Notes: a model not told the origin generated them from the letters alone. 9,488 nucleotides of DNA from Sphingobium sp. (GCA_030148625.1 JASBTC010000418.1:1-9488), one strand, 5' to 3'; shown: positions 1 to 6,989, counted from the first letter of the stretch. Numbers and translations are program-made.

Positions 1-80
1 GCCCCACCTTTTCTGCGGCCTGCTGCGTTGCATAACGGTCGCGATGGTGAGGGCGGGGCTTTGCGTGCGAGGTGCGTCCC
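1..80. other. Sequence not explained by the dgcN-like gene; possible insertion or rearrangement edge
   Basis: Codons below about position 80 no longer encode a DUF1611 protein in any minus-strand frame. One shifted minus frame reads HHRDRYATQQAAEKVG and looks protein-like, but I do not recognise it. No terminal inverted repeat or target duplication can be tested because only one side is present. It could be the edge of a mobile element, a deletion joint, or an assembly junction. Confidence 0.35.
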
Positions 81-521
81 AAGGCGCTTGCCCGATCGGG
101 GGCGCCCCGTGCCGATCGGCAGGTCGGCCGGCGGCGTGCGGATATCGATCAGGCGCCGGCCGAGCCGGGCGGCCGCGGCGTGAAGGCGCGGATCGGCGGA
201 CAGGCGGTCATGCGCGCCGCTGACGATGTCGAGCCCCGCTTCCAGTGCCTCGAGCATACAGGGGATCCACGCCTCGCGGATACCCCCGCCGATCGAGGCC
301 ATGGCGAGCACCAGCGCACGCGCGCCGGCGGCATGGGCCTGGTCGGGTCGCATGACGGGCAGGCCCAGCGAAGCGCGGGCACCAGCGCATTTATACTCGG
401 CGACGCACAAGGACGGCGCCCAGTCGCGCAAGCCCAGGCCGGTCTTCAGGAACGTCGTGTCGTCGGCATCGCCCAGAAAGAGCAGATAGGGGCGCGGCAG
501 ATCGATCGGTGCGCCGCTCAT
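1..521 (-). CDS. dgcN: DUF1611 / DgcN-type D-glutamate N-acetyltransferase, N-terminal domain only (partial, probably interrupted)
   Basis: Translating from ATG at 521 gives a start like MSGAPIDLPRPYLLFLGDAD, then AGARALVLAMASIGGG, REAWIPCMLEALEAGLDIVSG and a linker with IGTGRPRSGKRL (residues 136-147). From memory of the family, this matches the N-terminal domain of DUF1611 proteins. These include DgcN, which N-acetylates D-glutamate in a pathway completed by the racemase/epimerase DgcA. The family continues with a P-loop-like domain that begins LTVGTDC.VGK. Here the frame stays open to the window edge, but residues 148-173 (GTHLARKAPPS...) show no such motif in any frame. The start overlaps the upstream amidohydrolase stop as ATGA, and GGAG lies 8 bases upstream (530-533), so translation is coupled. 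Either the gene is disrupted near position 80 or the window edge is a junction. The N-domain call is fairly sure; function in this strain is doubtful. Confidence 0.68.
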   Translation of the reverse strand, partial: MSGAPIDLPRPYLLFLGDADDTTFLKTGLGLRDWAPSLCVAEYKCAGARASLGLPVMRPDQAHAAGARALVLAMASIGGGIREAWIPCMLEALEAGLDIVSGAHDRLSADPRLHAAAARLGRRLIDIRTPPADLPIGTGRPRSGKRLGTHLARKAPPSPSRPLCNAAGRRKGG

Positions 522-2026
522 GGCCTGATCTCCGATCGAACGGGTCGGCCAGGCCGCGCGTCGGGCACCAGTTTCCCGCCATCGACGACAAGCACGCCGT
601 TCACCATCACATAGCGGAAGCCGTCCGAATAGCGTGCGGCGTCGCCATAGGTCGCCTTCGTGCCCACCGTCTTGGGATCGAACAGCACGATATCCGCATC
701 GGCGCCGGCCTGGAGCCGCCCTTTGCGCCGCATCGCGGGTACGAAGCTTTCCAGCCGTTGCGCCGGCATCAGCGCCATCTTGCGGATCGCCTCGCTCCAG
801 CCCAGCACCTGCGTGTCGCGCACATAATGGCCAAGGACGCGCGCGAAGGTGCCCGCCGAACGCGGATGGCTGTTCGGCCCTTCGACATTGCCGGCATCGC
901 TTGCCACCAGCACCAGCGGATCGCGCAGCAGCGCCGCGATCGTCGCTTCGCTGTTCATATGCATGATCACGCCGTCGTCGCCGGTGCCCGAACGCAAAGC
1001 GTCGAACTCGGCCTGGGTCAGCCGCTTGCCGGTGACGCGCGACTGGAGATCGCCGACGTTGACGCCCCAGCGCTTTTCCCAGCCGGGTTCGAAGATCACG
1101 CTGCGGATCGCATCGACCGAACCGTCCCAGGGATAGGTTTCGGTCGAAACGTCGATGCCACGCTCGCGCGCCGCGCGCATCAGCTGCACCATCAGCGGCG
1201 CATCGGACATCGCCATGCTGTTGATATGGACGACATGGACGCAGGCCTTGGTGATCGCGGCGTTGGCGATGCTTTCCTGTACCGATTCCAGCGTGCTGTC
1301 GGGTTCAACCAGGCTGCCGTAGCGGACATGGGTGAAGACGCAGCTCTTCGTCTTTCCGGCGACGCTGGTGACGTCGAGCATTTCCTTGTGCGTGATGCCC
1401 GGCGCATATTGCGTGCCGCTGCCGACGCCGATCGCGCCGTCGCGCAGCCCCTCCTCAAGCAACGGCGCCAGGCGCGCATATTGGGCGTCGGGAATAGGCT
1501 GGTTGATCTCTGCCGCGGTAAAGGCGGCCATTTCGTCGCCGAGTGCTGCGAGCCCCGCCGCACCGCCGCCTTTCTGGAGGAAGTAGCGGATGGCGGTGTG
1601 GCCGACGCTGGTGCCGTAATTGATGCGTTCGCGCCCCTGTCTCGCATCGTACCATTTCGCGACCGGATAGGTGCCGATCTCCAGCTCGAGCCGGGTGGTG
1701 ACACCGTCCTTCGCTTCATAGGCGGCGGTTTCGTCGTTGGTGGCGTGCGAATGCAGGTCGATGAAGCCCGGCGCCGCCATCAGGCCGCGCGCATCGATGG
1801 TGCGCCGCCCCTTGAGCGGCGCTTCGGTGACGGCGACGATCCTGTCGCCATCGACCGCGATGTTGCGGATTCCATCGAGCCCGGTTTCCGGATCGATCGT
1901 CCGCGCACCGAGATAGACGATGTCATGCACGGCGCCGGCGGACGGCGATTGCGCCGTCCCCGGAACCGCTGCGAACGCGAGGATCGAGACGGCGGCCAGA
2001 ACCGCCGGAGATGTTCGACGAACCAT
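518..2026 (-). CDS. Exported amidohydrolase, N-acyl-D-amino-acid deacylase (D-aminoacylase) type
   Basis: A 502-residue protein of the metal-dependent amidohydrolase superfamily, likely hydrolysing an N-acyl-D-amino acid or a related amide in the periplasm. Residues 1-25 form a signal peptide (MVRRTS, hydrophobic AAVSILAFAAV, cleavage after GTA). A small N-terminal beta-sandwich leads to GFIDLHSHA, whose H92 and H94 are the HxH metal pair. Further expected ligands are H233 (FTHVRYG), H267 (VVHINS) and D377 (VASDAG). KGRLQAGADADIVLFDP near residues 435-451 is the usual C-terminal signature of the superfamily. GVTTRLELEIG (108-118) lacks the metal-ligand cysteine of well-studied D-aminoacylases. 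The start shares one base with the receptor stop (TGATG), with GAGGGCGGGG at 2031-2040 as ribosome binding site. The end overlaps the next gene as ATGA. Family is secure; the exact substrate is inferred from context. Confidence 0.88.
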   Translation of the reverse strand: MVRRTSPAVLAAVSILAFAAVPGTAQSPSAGAVHDIVYLGARTIDPETGLDGIRNIAVDGDRIVAVTEAPLKGRRTIDARGLMAAPGFIDLHSHATNDETAAYEAKDGVTTRLELEIGTYPVAKWYDARQGRERINYGTSVGHTAIRYFLQKGGGAAGLAALGDEMAAFTAAEINQPIPDAQYARLAPLLEEGLRDGAIGVGSGTQYAPGITHKEMLDVTSVAGKTKSCVFTHVRYGSLVEPDSTLESVQESIANAAITKACVHVVHINSMAMSDAPLMVQLMRAARERGIDVSTETYPWDGSVDAIRSVIFEPGWEKRWGVNVGDLQSRVTGKRLTQAEFDALRSGTGDDGVIMHMNSEATIAALLRDPLVLVASDAGNVEGPNSHPRSAGTFARVLGHYVRDTQVLGWSEAIRKMALMPAQRLESFVPAMRRKGRLQAGADADIVLFDPKTVGTKATYGDAARYSDGFRYVMVNGVLVVDGGKLVPDARPGRPVRSEIRP

Positions 2027-4224
2027 CAGAACCCCGCCCTCAACGATAGGGTGACGCTACGCGGCTCACCCACGACATTACCATAAAACAAGGTCTGATA
2101 ATTGTTGATGTAATAGAGTTTGTCGAAGATGTTCTTGACGTTGAGCTGCAATCGCCAGCGATCAAAATTATAGCCCATCGAGGCATCGACGAGCGTGTAG
2201 CTCGGCAGGTCACGCGTCGAGCCGTCAAAGGCGGTCTTGACCGAGTCGACGAAGCGGATGCCGCCGCCGACGAACAGGCCGCCGTCGAAATCATAGCTGG
2301 TATAGAGGCTGGCGGTGGTCTTGGGCAGGAACGTGATGGTCTTGCCGACCGCCGTCGGATCGGCGTCCTTGCTGATCTTGGGATCGAGAATGGTCAGGCC
2401 GGCATTGACCTGCCAGGACTTGGTCACGCGCCCGATCGCTTCCAGCTCCAGCCCGCGATGGCGCACTTCGCCCAGCGCGCGATAGCGATCGAAGCCGTCG
2501 GGCCCCTGCTGGTCGTAGACGCCCTGATTGGCCTGTCGAAGATCGAAGAGCGCGCCGGTGAGCAGGATGCGCCGATCGGGCGAGACATATTTCACGCCCA
2601 GCTCATATTGCTTGCCGGCGAGCGGCGGCAGCACATTGTCGTTGATGTCGATCGTCAGCTGCGGCTGGAAGGACTCGCTGTACGAAGCATAGATGTTGAA
2701 CCCCTTGATCGGCTCCACCGTCACCGCGGCGCGATAGCTCAATTGCCCGTCGCCGCTGAAATCGCGCCACGGCCCGTCATCGGAGCGGGTGGAGATATCG
2801 GGTTTGGAATAGGACAGGCCGGCGAGCAATGTCACCGGCTCCGCCACCTTCAGCACCGCCTGGCTGGAAAGGGTGAGGAATTTGCGGCGCCGTCTGTCTT
2901 CGAAGATCGTGCCGGGGAAGATTGCCGAGCCGATGATCGCGTCGATCGCATCGACACCGTCGAAGATGTTCGCATGTCCGGTTCCGCTACCATCGACCTC
3001 CGGCAGGCTCTGGCGGGTGAAGGACGCGGTGCTTTGATAGATCGCCGACGCCGAGATGAAGCTGTCGGACATGCCGAGTTCGTCGAGCTTGTAGATAGTC
3101 GACGCGCCGATGCTGAAATCTTCGACCGGGAATTTCAGGAAATTCTGGATCTGGAACGAGAAGTCGCCATTCTCTTCCAGCCCATAGGCATAGGCGGCGG
3201 GGCCGCGCGTATGGGTCTTGAGATAATTGGCTTTCAGGCTGATCGACCAGACCGGAGAGACTTCCCAGTCGAGCCCGGCATTGATGCGCTTCACCGAAGT
3301 GACGAGGTCGAAATCCTTCGATCCGATGAAGAAGGACCGCCCGACCGGGGCCGGCGATCCGTCCGCCAATGTCGGGATGCCGTCGAAACCGGTGCGGCGA
3401 TAATGTTCGTAGCCGCCATGCACATAGCCGGTGAGGCCATCGGCGATATCGGCATCGATGCCGCCGTACAGCACGGTCTTGCGGGAATCGACGTGCCGCA
3501 TGAAGCTGCCGGCCTGCTCATGCGCCGCGATGCCGATCGCGCGGACCGAGCCGGAGGCATTGAGCGCGTGCGCCACCTGCCCTTCCAGCCGCCAGCGCCC
3601 CCATGAACCGCCGAGCAGCTCGACATAATTGGGCGTATCCGGCCGCGCGCCCTTCGACACGAGATTGATCAGGCCGCCGGGGCTGGCCGCGCCATAGACC
3701 ACCGAGGCCGGCCCCTTGACGATCTCCATGCGCTCGATCGTCGCATAATCCGGCTCATAGATGAGCGAGCCGATGGTCAGCCCGTCGAACGCCGCGCCGC
3801 CGGCGAAGCCGCGCAGCTTGACGATCGTGCCGAACCCTTCCTGATTGCCCGCGAACAGCGCACCCGGCGCATATTGCGCCATCTCGCCCAGGGTCTTGAG
3901 ATCGGCCGCCTTCAGGAAATCCTTGCTCACCAGGCTGATCGCCTGCGGCACTTCCTCGATCGGCAGCGGCAGGCCAGTGGTGCCGCTCGTATCTTCGGTC
4001 AGGTAGCGATAGGCGCCGGTGACGACGATGTCCGCGCCGGTTTCGGTCGTCTGGGGCTCGGCATTCTCCGCCCCATCCTTCTGCGCGCCGCCGTCCTGCG
4101 CATATGCCGGGCTTGCGAGCAGCGCGAGCTGGACGGCCAGCGCGCTCGCGGTGAGCAAGCGTGTCAATCGCACGGGACGCCCATGTCCCGCGCACGCGTC
4201 ATTGCCTTGCCAGAGCGTCGTCAT
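2026..4224 (-). CDS. TonB-dependent outer-membrane receptor (siderophore-receptor-like subgroup)
   Basis: A 732-residue outer-membrane beta-barrel that would import a ligand using TonB-ExbBD energy. The signal peptide ends at AYA42/Q43. A Sec-like core (residues 20-42) sits behind an unusual 17-residue polar lead. The TonB box is DIVVTG (65-70). The plug spans about residues 86-192, with EVPQAISLVSKDFL, KLRGF and the hallmark stretch from ERMEIVKGPASVVYG to GGLINLVSKGA. The barrel fills the rest and ends in the typical aromatic residue (LSLRAGF). ATG at 4224 is supported by GGGAGGGGG (about 4230-4238). GTG at 4173 would give a more ordinary signal peptide and cannot be excluded. The sequence style resembles ferric-siderophore receptors, but the operon partners (deacylase, DgcN-like) suggest an N-acylated D-amino acid or peptide as ligand. 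That substrate is inference only. Confidence 0.93.
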   Translation of the reverse strand: MTTLWQGNDACAGHGRPVRLTRLLTASALAVQLALLASPAYAQDGGAQKDGAENAEPQTTETGADIVVTGAYRYLTEDTSGTTGLPLPIEEVPQAISLVSKDFLKAADLKTLGEMAQYAPGALFAGNQEGFGTIVKLRGFAGGAAFDGLTIGSLIYEPDYATIERMEIVKGPASVVYGAASPGGLINLVSKGARPDTPNYVELLGGSWGRWRLEGQVAHALNASGSVRAIGIAAHEQAGSFMRHVDSRKTVLYGGIDADIADGLTGYVHGGYEHYRRTGFDGIPTLADGSPAPVGRSFFIGSKDFDLVTSVKRINAGLDWEVSPVWSISLKANYLKTHTRGPAAYAYGLEENGDFSFQIQNFLKFPVEDFSIGASTIYKLDELGMSDSFISASAIYQSTASFTRQSLPEVDGSGTGHANIFDGVDAIDAIIGSAIFPGTIFEDRRRRKFLTLSSQAVLKVAEPVTLLAGLSYSKPDISTRSDDGPWRDFSGDGQLSYRAAVTVEPIKGFNIYASYSESFQPQLTIDINDNVLPPLAGKQYELGVKYVSPDRRILLTGALFDLRQANQGVYDQQGPDGFDRYRALGEVRHRGLELEAIGRVTKSWQVNAGLTILDPKISKDADPTAVGKTITFLPKTTASLYTSYDFDGGLFVGGGIRFVDSVKTAFDGSTRDLPSYTLVDASMGYNFDRWRLQLNVKNIFDKLYYINNYQTLFYGNVVGEPRSVTLSLRAGF

Positions 4225-4320
4225 TGCGCCCCCTCCCTGAATTGTTGATCTGAATTGCGGAGGAAGCGTCGACCTCTCCTCCCGCCCGGTTTCCCGCCAG
4301 GCCGGCCAAGAAAAGGCTCA

Positions 4321-4336
4321 TGACACCTTTCTGTCA
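4321..4336. repeat. Inverted repeat TGACA-N6-TGTCA, candidate operator
   Basis: Perfect 5-bp arms separated by CCTTTC. It overlaps the minus-strand TTGACA that would drive the receptor operon, so a bound dimer here would block that promoter. Operator function is inference. Confidence 0.45.
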
Positions 4337-4341
4337 ATTGA

Positions 4342-4360
4342 TAGTTTCATTGGAAAACTA
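4342..4360. repeat. Inverted repeat TAGTTT-N7-AAACTA, candidate RpiR operator
   Basis: Perfect 6-bp arms around a 7-base AT-rich spacer, midway between the divergent promoters. RpiR-family regulators bind palindromes as dimers. This is the best single operator candidate by position and composition, but no consensus was tested. Confidence 0.45.
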
Positions 4361-4362
4361 AC

Positions 4363-4381
4363 ATCTTCTGGGCTAGAAGAT
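4363..4381. repeat. Inverted repeat ATCTTCT-N5-AGAAGAT, candidate operator
   Basis: Perfect 7-bp arms with spacer GGGCT, lying 23 bases upstream of the regulator start and just before its ribosome binding site. It would suit autoregulation, or form a small hairpin in the regulator leader mRNA. Confidence 0.45.
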
Positions 4382-4404
4382 CGCGAGCCGCAGGGAGAGA
4401 GGCC

Positions 4405-5364
4405 ATGGAAGATGACGAAGCCCGGAAAAGTGCGGTTTCGGCGCCGGCAAGCGATCCGCCCGCCAGTTCGCCGGCGATCCCCAACGTGCCTTTGCTGCGC
4501 CGGCTTCAGGCCGAGCTGGAGCTTTATACATCGGCCGAACGCGCGGTGGCCCGGCACATATTGGCCAATTACGCGACGCTCGCCTTCGAGACGGCCGAGT
4601 CGCTTGCCGATCGGGTGGGGGTCAGCGCGATCACCGTGGGCCGGTTCTCCCGCCAGCTCGGCTATCGCAATTTCAAGGCGCTCAAGAACGAACTCAAGGA
4701 CAGCACGTCCGATGCCTTTCCCTGGCTGATCGGCCCCGATCTCGCCGAATTCGTCGATGCACCCGGCCAGCCGAGCGACCTGGAAAGCAGCCGCCAGCGC
4801 GAGATGAACGCGCTGATGGCGGTCTATCGCCTGGCGGAGACGCCGGAATGGGCGGCGCTGGTCGCGTTGCTCGCACAGTCGCGCACCGTCCACATCGCCG
4901 GTTTCCAGACCGAACGCGGCATCGCCATGCTATTGGCCAATCATCTGCAATTCATGCGTGACGGCGTCCGGCTGGTCGATCTGAGCGCAGGCAATTATGC
5001 CGATGTCTTCGCCTATGAAGAGACCGACACCTGCCTGGTCGTCATCGATATCCGCCGCTATTCGCGGCAATCCTATCTGATCGCGGAACAGGCCAGCCAG
5101 CACGGTATCCCGCTGATCGTGCTGACCGACATCTATTGCGACTGGGCACCGCGCTTCACCCGCCATGTCGTCGCGGTGCCGACGCAGACCGGCATGTTCT
5201 GGAGTTCACCCGTCGCGCTGGTCTGCGCGGTGAACCTGATGGTGAACGGCGTCATCAAGCTGATCGGCGCGCGCGTCGAGCAGCGGCTGGAAAAACTCAC
5301 CCGCCTCCACCAGACCTTCACCGGCTATGTCGGCCACCAGCCGCCCCGACCCAAAATGCCGTGA
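4405..5364 (+). CDS. MurR/RpiR-family transcriptional regulator (HTH + SIS domain)
   Basis: A 319-residue cytoplasmic DNA-binding regulator. A disordered Ala/Pro/Ser lead covers residues 1-28. An RpiR helix-turn-helix domain follows at about 29-105, with ERAVARHILANYATLAFETA and the recognition segment SLADRVGVSAITVGRFSRQL. A SIS-fold ligand domain spans about 130-290 (TVHIAGFQTERG, ADTC-like strand LVVIDIRRYSRQS, IPLIVLTD). Length is slightly above the usual 280-300 because of the N-terminal lead. The start is supported by AGGGAGAGAGG at 4392-4402. The SIS domain lacks the Ser/Thr-rich phosphosugar-binding loops found in MurR and related sensors, so the inducer is probably not a sugar phosphate. 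Divergence from the receptor operon implies it controls that operon; whether it represses or activates is unknown. Confidence 0.9.
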   Translation: MEDDEARKSAVSAPASDPPASSPAIPNVPLLRRLQAELELYTSAERAVARHILANYATLAFETAESLADRVGVSAITVGRFSRQLGYRNFKALKNELKDSTSDAFPWLIGPDLAEFVDAPGQPSDLESSRQREMNALMAVYRLAETPEWAALVALLAQSRTVHIAGFQTERGIAMLLANHLQFMRDGVRLVDLSAGNYADVFAYEETDTCLVVIDIRRYSRQSYLIAEQASQHGIPLIVLTDIYCDWAPRFTRHVVAVPTQTGMFWSSPVALVCAVNLMVNGVIKLIGARVEQRLEKLTRLHQTFTGYVGHQPPRPKMP

Positions 5365-5384
5365 CATGTTTGCCGATGCGTCCA

Positions 5385-5408
5385 GGGACGGGATTATGCT
5401 CCCGTCCC
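5385..5408. terminator. GC hairpin between convergent genes, probable bidirectional terminator
   Basis: GGGACGGGA pairs perfectly with TCCCGTCCC around the loop TTATGC, giving a 9-bp stem. It sits 20 bases after the regulator stop and 9 bases beyond the end of the convergent beta-helix gene. There is no T-run on either side, so termination efficiency is uncertain, but position and stem strength fit a shared terminator. Confidence 0.6.
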
Positions 5409-5417
5409 CGGGGGTGA

Positions 5418-6959
5418 TCAGACCAGGGTCACCTGGAAAAATTCCTCGGTCGTGGAGGCGCCGATGGAATCGAAACTCCATTGCAGCGACGAGGTGATGG
5501 CCGTCCCCGGATTAAGCCCGGTAAACACTGCCTCCAGCATCAGTTCACCCGCGGTCGTGCCGGATTTCTTCTGCACGGTCATCGATGCGCCCGGCGCGGT
5601 GCTCGCATCGGCTTCCTGCACCAACTGGCAGCCGATGGTTGCGAAACCGACCGCCTCGAGGCGCACAAGGTATTTTCTCGAAAAGGCTTTTCCAAAGCCG
5701 CCAGCTTCCAGAGAAAAGGCGTTCACCACAAGGGTTCCGGTCAGCGTCTGCAAGTTTGTCGTGGCGCCGGAAGCGGCGCTTCTGGTAAATTTCACCAGGT
5801 TCTTCTGAAGCGAAGCCGGAATGGCCGAAGATGGTGAAACGATATGCTTGCGCGTACGCGAATGAGCAAAATAAAGCGTGTTGTTGCGGCCCAGCGCATC
5901 ATTGTTCATGCCGGTCATCATCATCCGCGCGGGACCATCGCTTCCCTTGAACCAGCTATTGCTCCCGAACTGCACGATACCATCGGACTGGAACTGATAG
6001 GGCGCCAGGCCCGATGGGCTGTTCCAGCCGGTGAAGTGGCAATCATCGAAGCTCACCGAATTGCTCGAACTGCTTTCCGCCAACAGATATTCGTGCGTGC
6101 TTTCGAAGTAGCAGCCCTTGAACGTGACGTTCCTGGCATCGGTAAGGTCGATTGTCTTCTGACCGGTCACACCACCGCCTTCGAAACGACACCCGATGAA
6201 GTTCACGACCTCGGCGGACCGCAGATAGACATGGCTGGACGCATGATTGGTGAAATCGCAGGAAATGAAATCAACGGCGTTTGTCGTCCAGGCATCGACC
6301 TTCACGCCATAGCTGGCACCGGCAAACGTACATTGGCTGAATTTCGACGTCTGCAGCAGCTTGTTGCAGCTCAGATTCTTGTCGGTCTGGAGCTGGAAGC
6401 CGACGTTGTTGAATATGAGACCCGCCACTTCATTCGTGACGCTGATGTCCAGGCCGATCGTCCCGCCATGAAAGCTCAAATGCTCGAAGGTCGCGAAGAT
6501 AAAGCCCGCCGGATCCTTGTTCACCGCCAGCGCGCCGGCAAATGCATGATTCTGATTGTCGATGATCGAGCCGGCTTGCGAATCCCCGCGCAGGGTGACG
6601 AAATTGGGAATCTTCAGCGAATCACCGCTGCTGAGCACATATCGCCCACGCGGAAGGAACACCGTTCCACGACCGGCTTCGACCGCGTTGATCGCCGCCT
6701 GGATCGCAGCCCAGTCGCGGGATTGACTCAGGGATGTGACATGCGGGCCGAACGCGGCCTGCGCTGCCGCCAGCGATGCAAAGGAAGCCGACAGGGCATG
6801 GAAGGTGCCATCGCCCAATGCGCCAAAATCCTTGACCGACACCGTGTCTCTCAACCGGCCCTCGACAGTCCGCACCTGGTTTGGCGAGCCAGAGGGGCTG
6901 AAGCCGACCAGAGAGGCGCCGTTGGAAGCGGCAAGTTGCGTGTCTGTGATGTTTGCCAT
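5418..6959 (-). CDS. Right-handed beta-helix protein, tailspike / pectate-lyase-superfamily-like
   Basis: A 513-residue protein. The start at 6959 (MANITDTQLA) has AGGAGA 8 bases upstream. The frame stays open to 7214, but that extension has no ribosome site and poor sequence. VSVKDFGALGDG (41-51), then an AAIQAAINA helix (85-92), TVFLPRGRYVLS (99-110) and VTLRGDS are the entry signature of the pectate-lyase-3 / tailspike beta-helix superfamily. Coils follow to about residue 330, including five copies of F-x-x-C-x-F (cysteines 210, 234, 257, 283, 307). Residues 385-513 look like a separate beta-rich C-terminal domain. No signal peptide is visible, so export would need a non-Sec route or phage-type lysis. 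No other phage gene lies nearby. It could be a polysaccharide lyase, depolymerase or adhesin. A sampled line is about 52% G+C, well below the neighbours, suggesting transfer. Confidence 0.8.
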   Translation of the reverse strand: MANITDTQLAASNGASLVGFSPSGSPNQVRTVEGRLRDTVSVKDFGALGDGTFHALSASFASLAAAQAAFGPHVTSLSQSRDWAAIQAAINAVEAGRGTVFLPRGRYVLSSGDSLKIPNFVTLRGDSQAGSIIDNQNHAFAGALAVNKDPAGFIFATFEHLSFHGGTIGLDISVTNEVAGLIFNNVGFQLQTDKNLSCNKLLQTSKFSQCTFAGASYGVKVDAWTTNAVDFISCDFTNHASSHVYLRSAEVVNFIGCRFEGGGVTGQKTIDLTDARNVTFKGCYFESTHEYLLAESSSSNSVSFDDCHFTGWNSPSGLAPYQFQSDGIVQFGSNSWFKGSDGPARMMMTGMNNDALGRNNTLYFAHSRTRKHIVSPSSAIPASLQKNLVKFTRSAASGATTNLQTLTGTLVVNAFSLEAGGFGKAFSRKYLVRLEAVGFATIGCQLVQEADASTAPGASMTVQKKSGTTAGELMLEAVFTGLNPGTAITSSLQWSFDSIGASTTEEFFQVTLV

Positions 6960-6965
6960 GGTGGT

Positions 6966-6989
6966 TCTCCTGAGTTGAACAACAGGAGA
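6966..6989 (-). promoter_or_regulatory. Leader hairpin enclosing the ribosome binding site of the beta-helix gene
   Basis: In the minus-strand mRNA, TCTCCTG and CAGGAGA are perfect 7-bp complements separated by 10 bases. The 3' arm contains the Shine-Dalgarno AGGAGA of the gene that starts at 6959. Folding would hide the ribosome binding site. Regulation by temperature, a protein or a small RNA is possible but unproven. Confidence 0.5.

Larger units (their letters stand above)
4225..4404. promoter_or_regulatory. Divergent promoter/operator region between the receptor operon and the RpiR-type regulator
   Basis: Three inverted repeats lie in a row: TGACA-N6-TGTCA (4321-4336), TAGTTT-N7-AAACTA (4342-4360) and ATCTTCT-N5-AGAAGAT (4363-4381). 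Their centres are about 22 and 21 bases apart, so they fall on one face of the helix. The palindrome TCAATTGA (4334-4341) holds a perfect minus-strand -35 TTGACA (4337-4332), with a weak -10-like TTTTCT 17 bases downstream (4314-4309). It abuts a plus-strand TTGATA (4338-4343), with a poorly spaced TAACAT at 4359-4364. A direct repeat TGAATTG occurs at 4238 and 4251. The position suggests autoregulation and control of the operon by the neighbouring regulator; promoter calls are tentative. Confidence 0.55.

Noticed and set aside
509..2086. Long plus-strand open frame (525 codons) opposite the amidohydrolase
   Set aside because: It mirrors the minus-strand gene, is rich in Arg/Ala/His/Asp as antisense of GC-rich genes usually is, shows no domain, and the minus frame has clear catalytic motifs.
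2458..3606. Plus-strand open frame opposite the TonB-dependent receptor
   Set aside because: It is a shadow of the receptor gene, with no recognisable motif or ribosome binding site.
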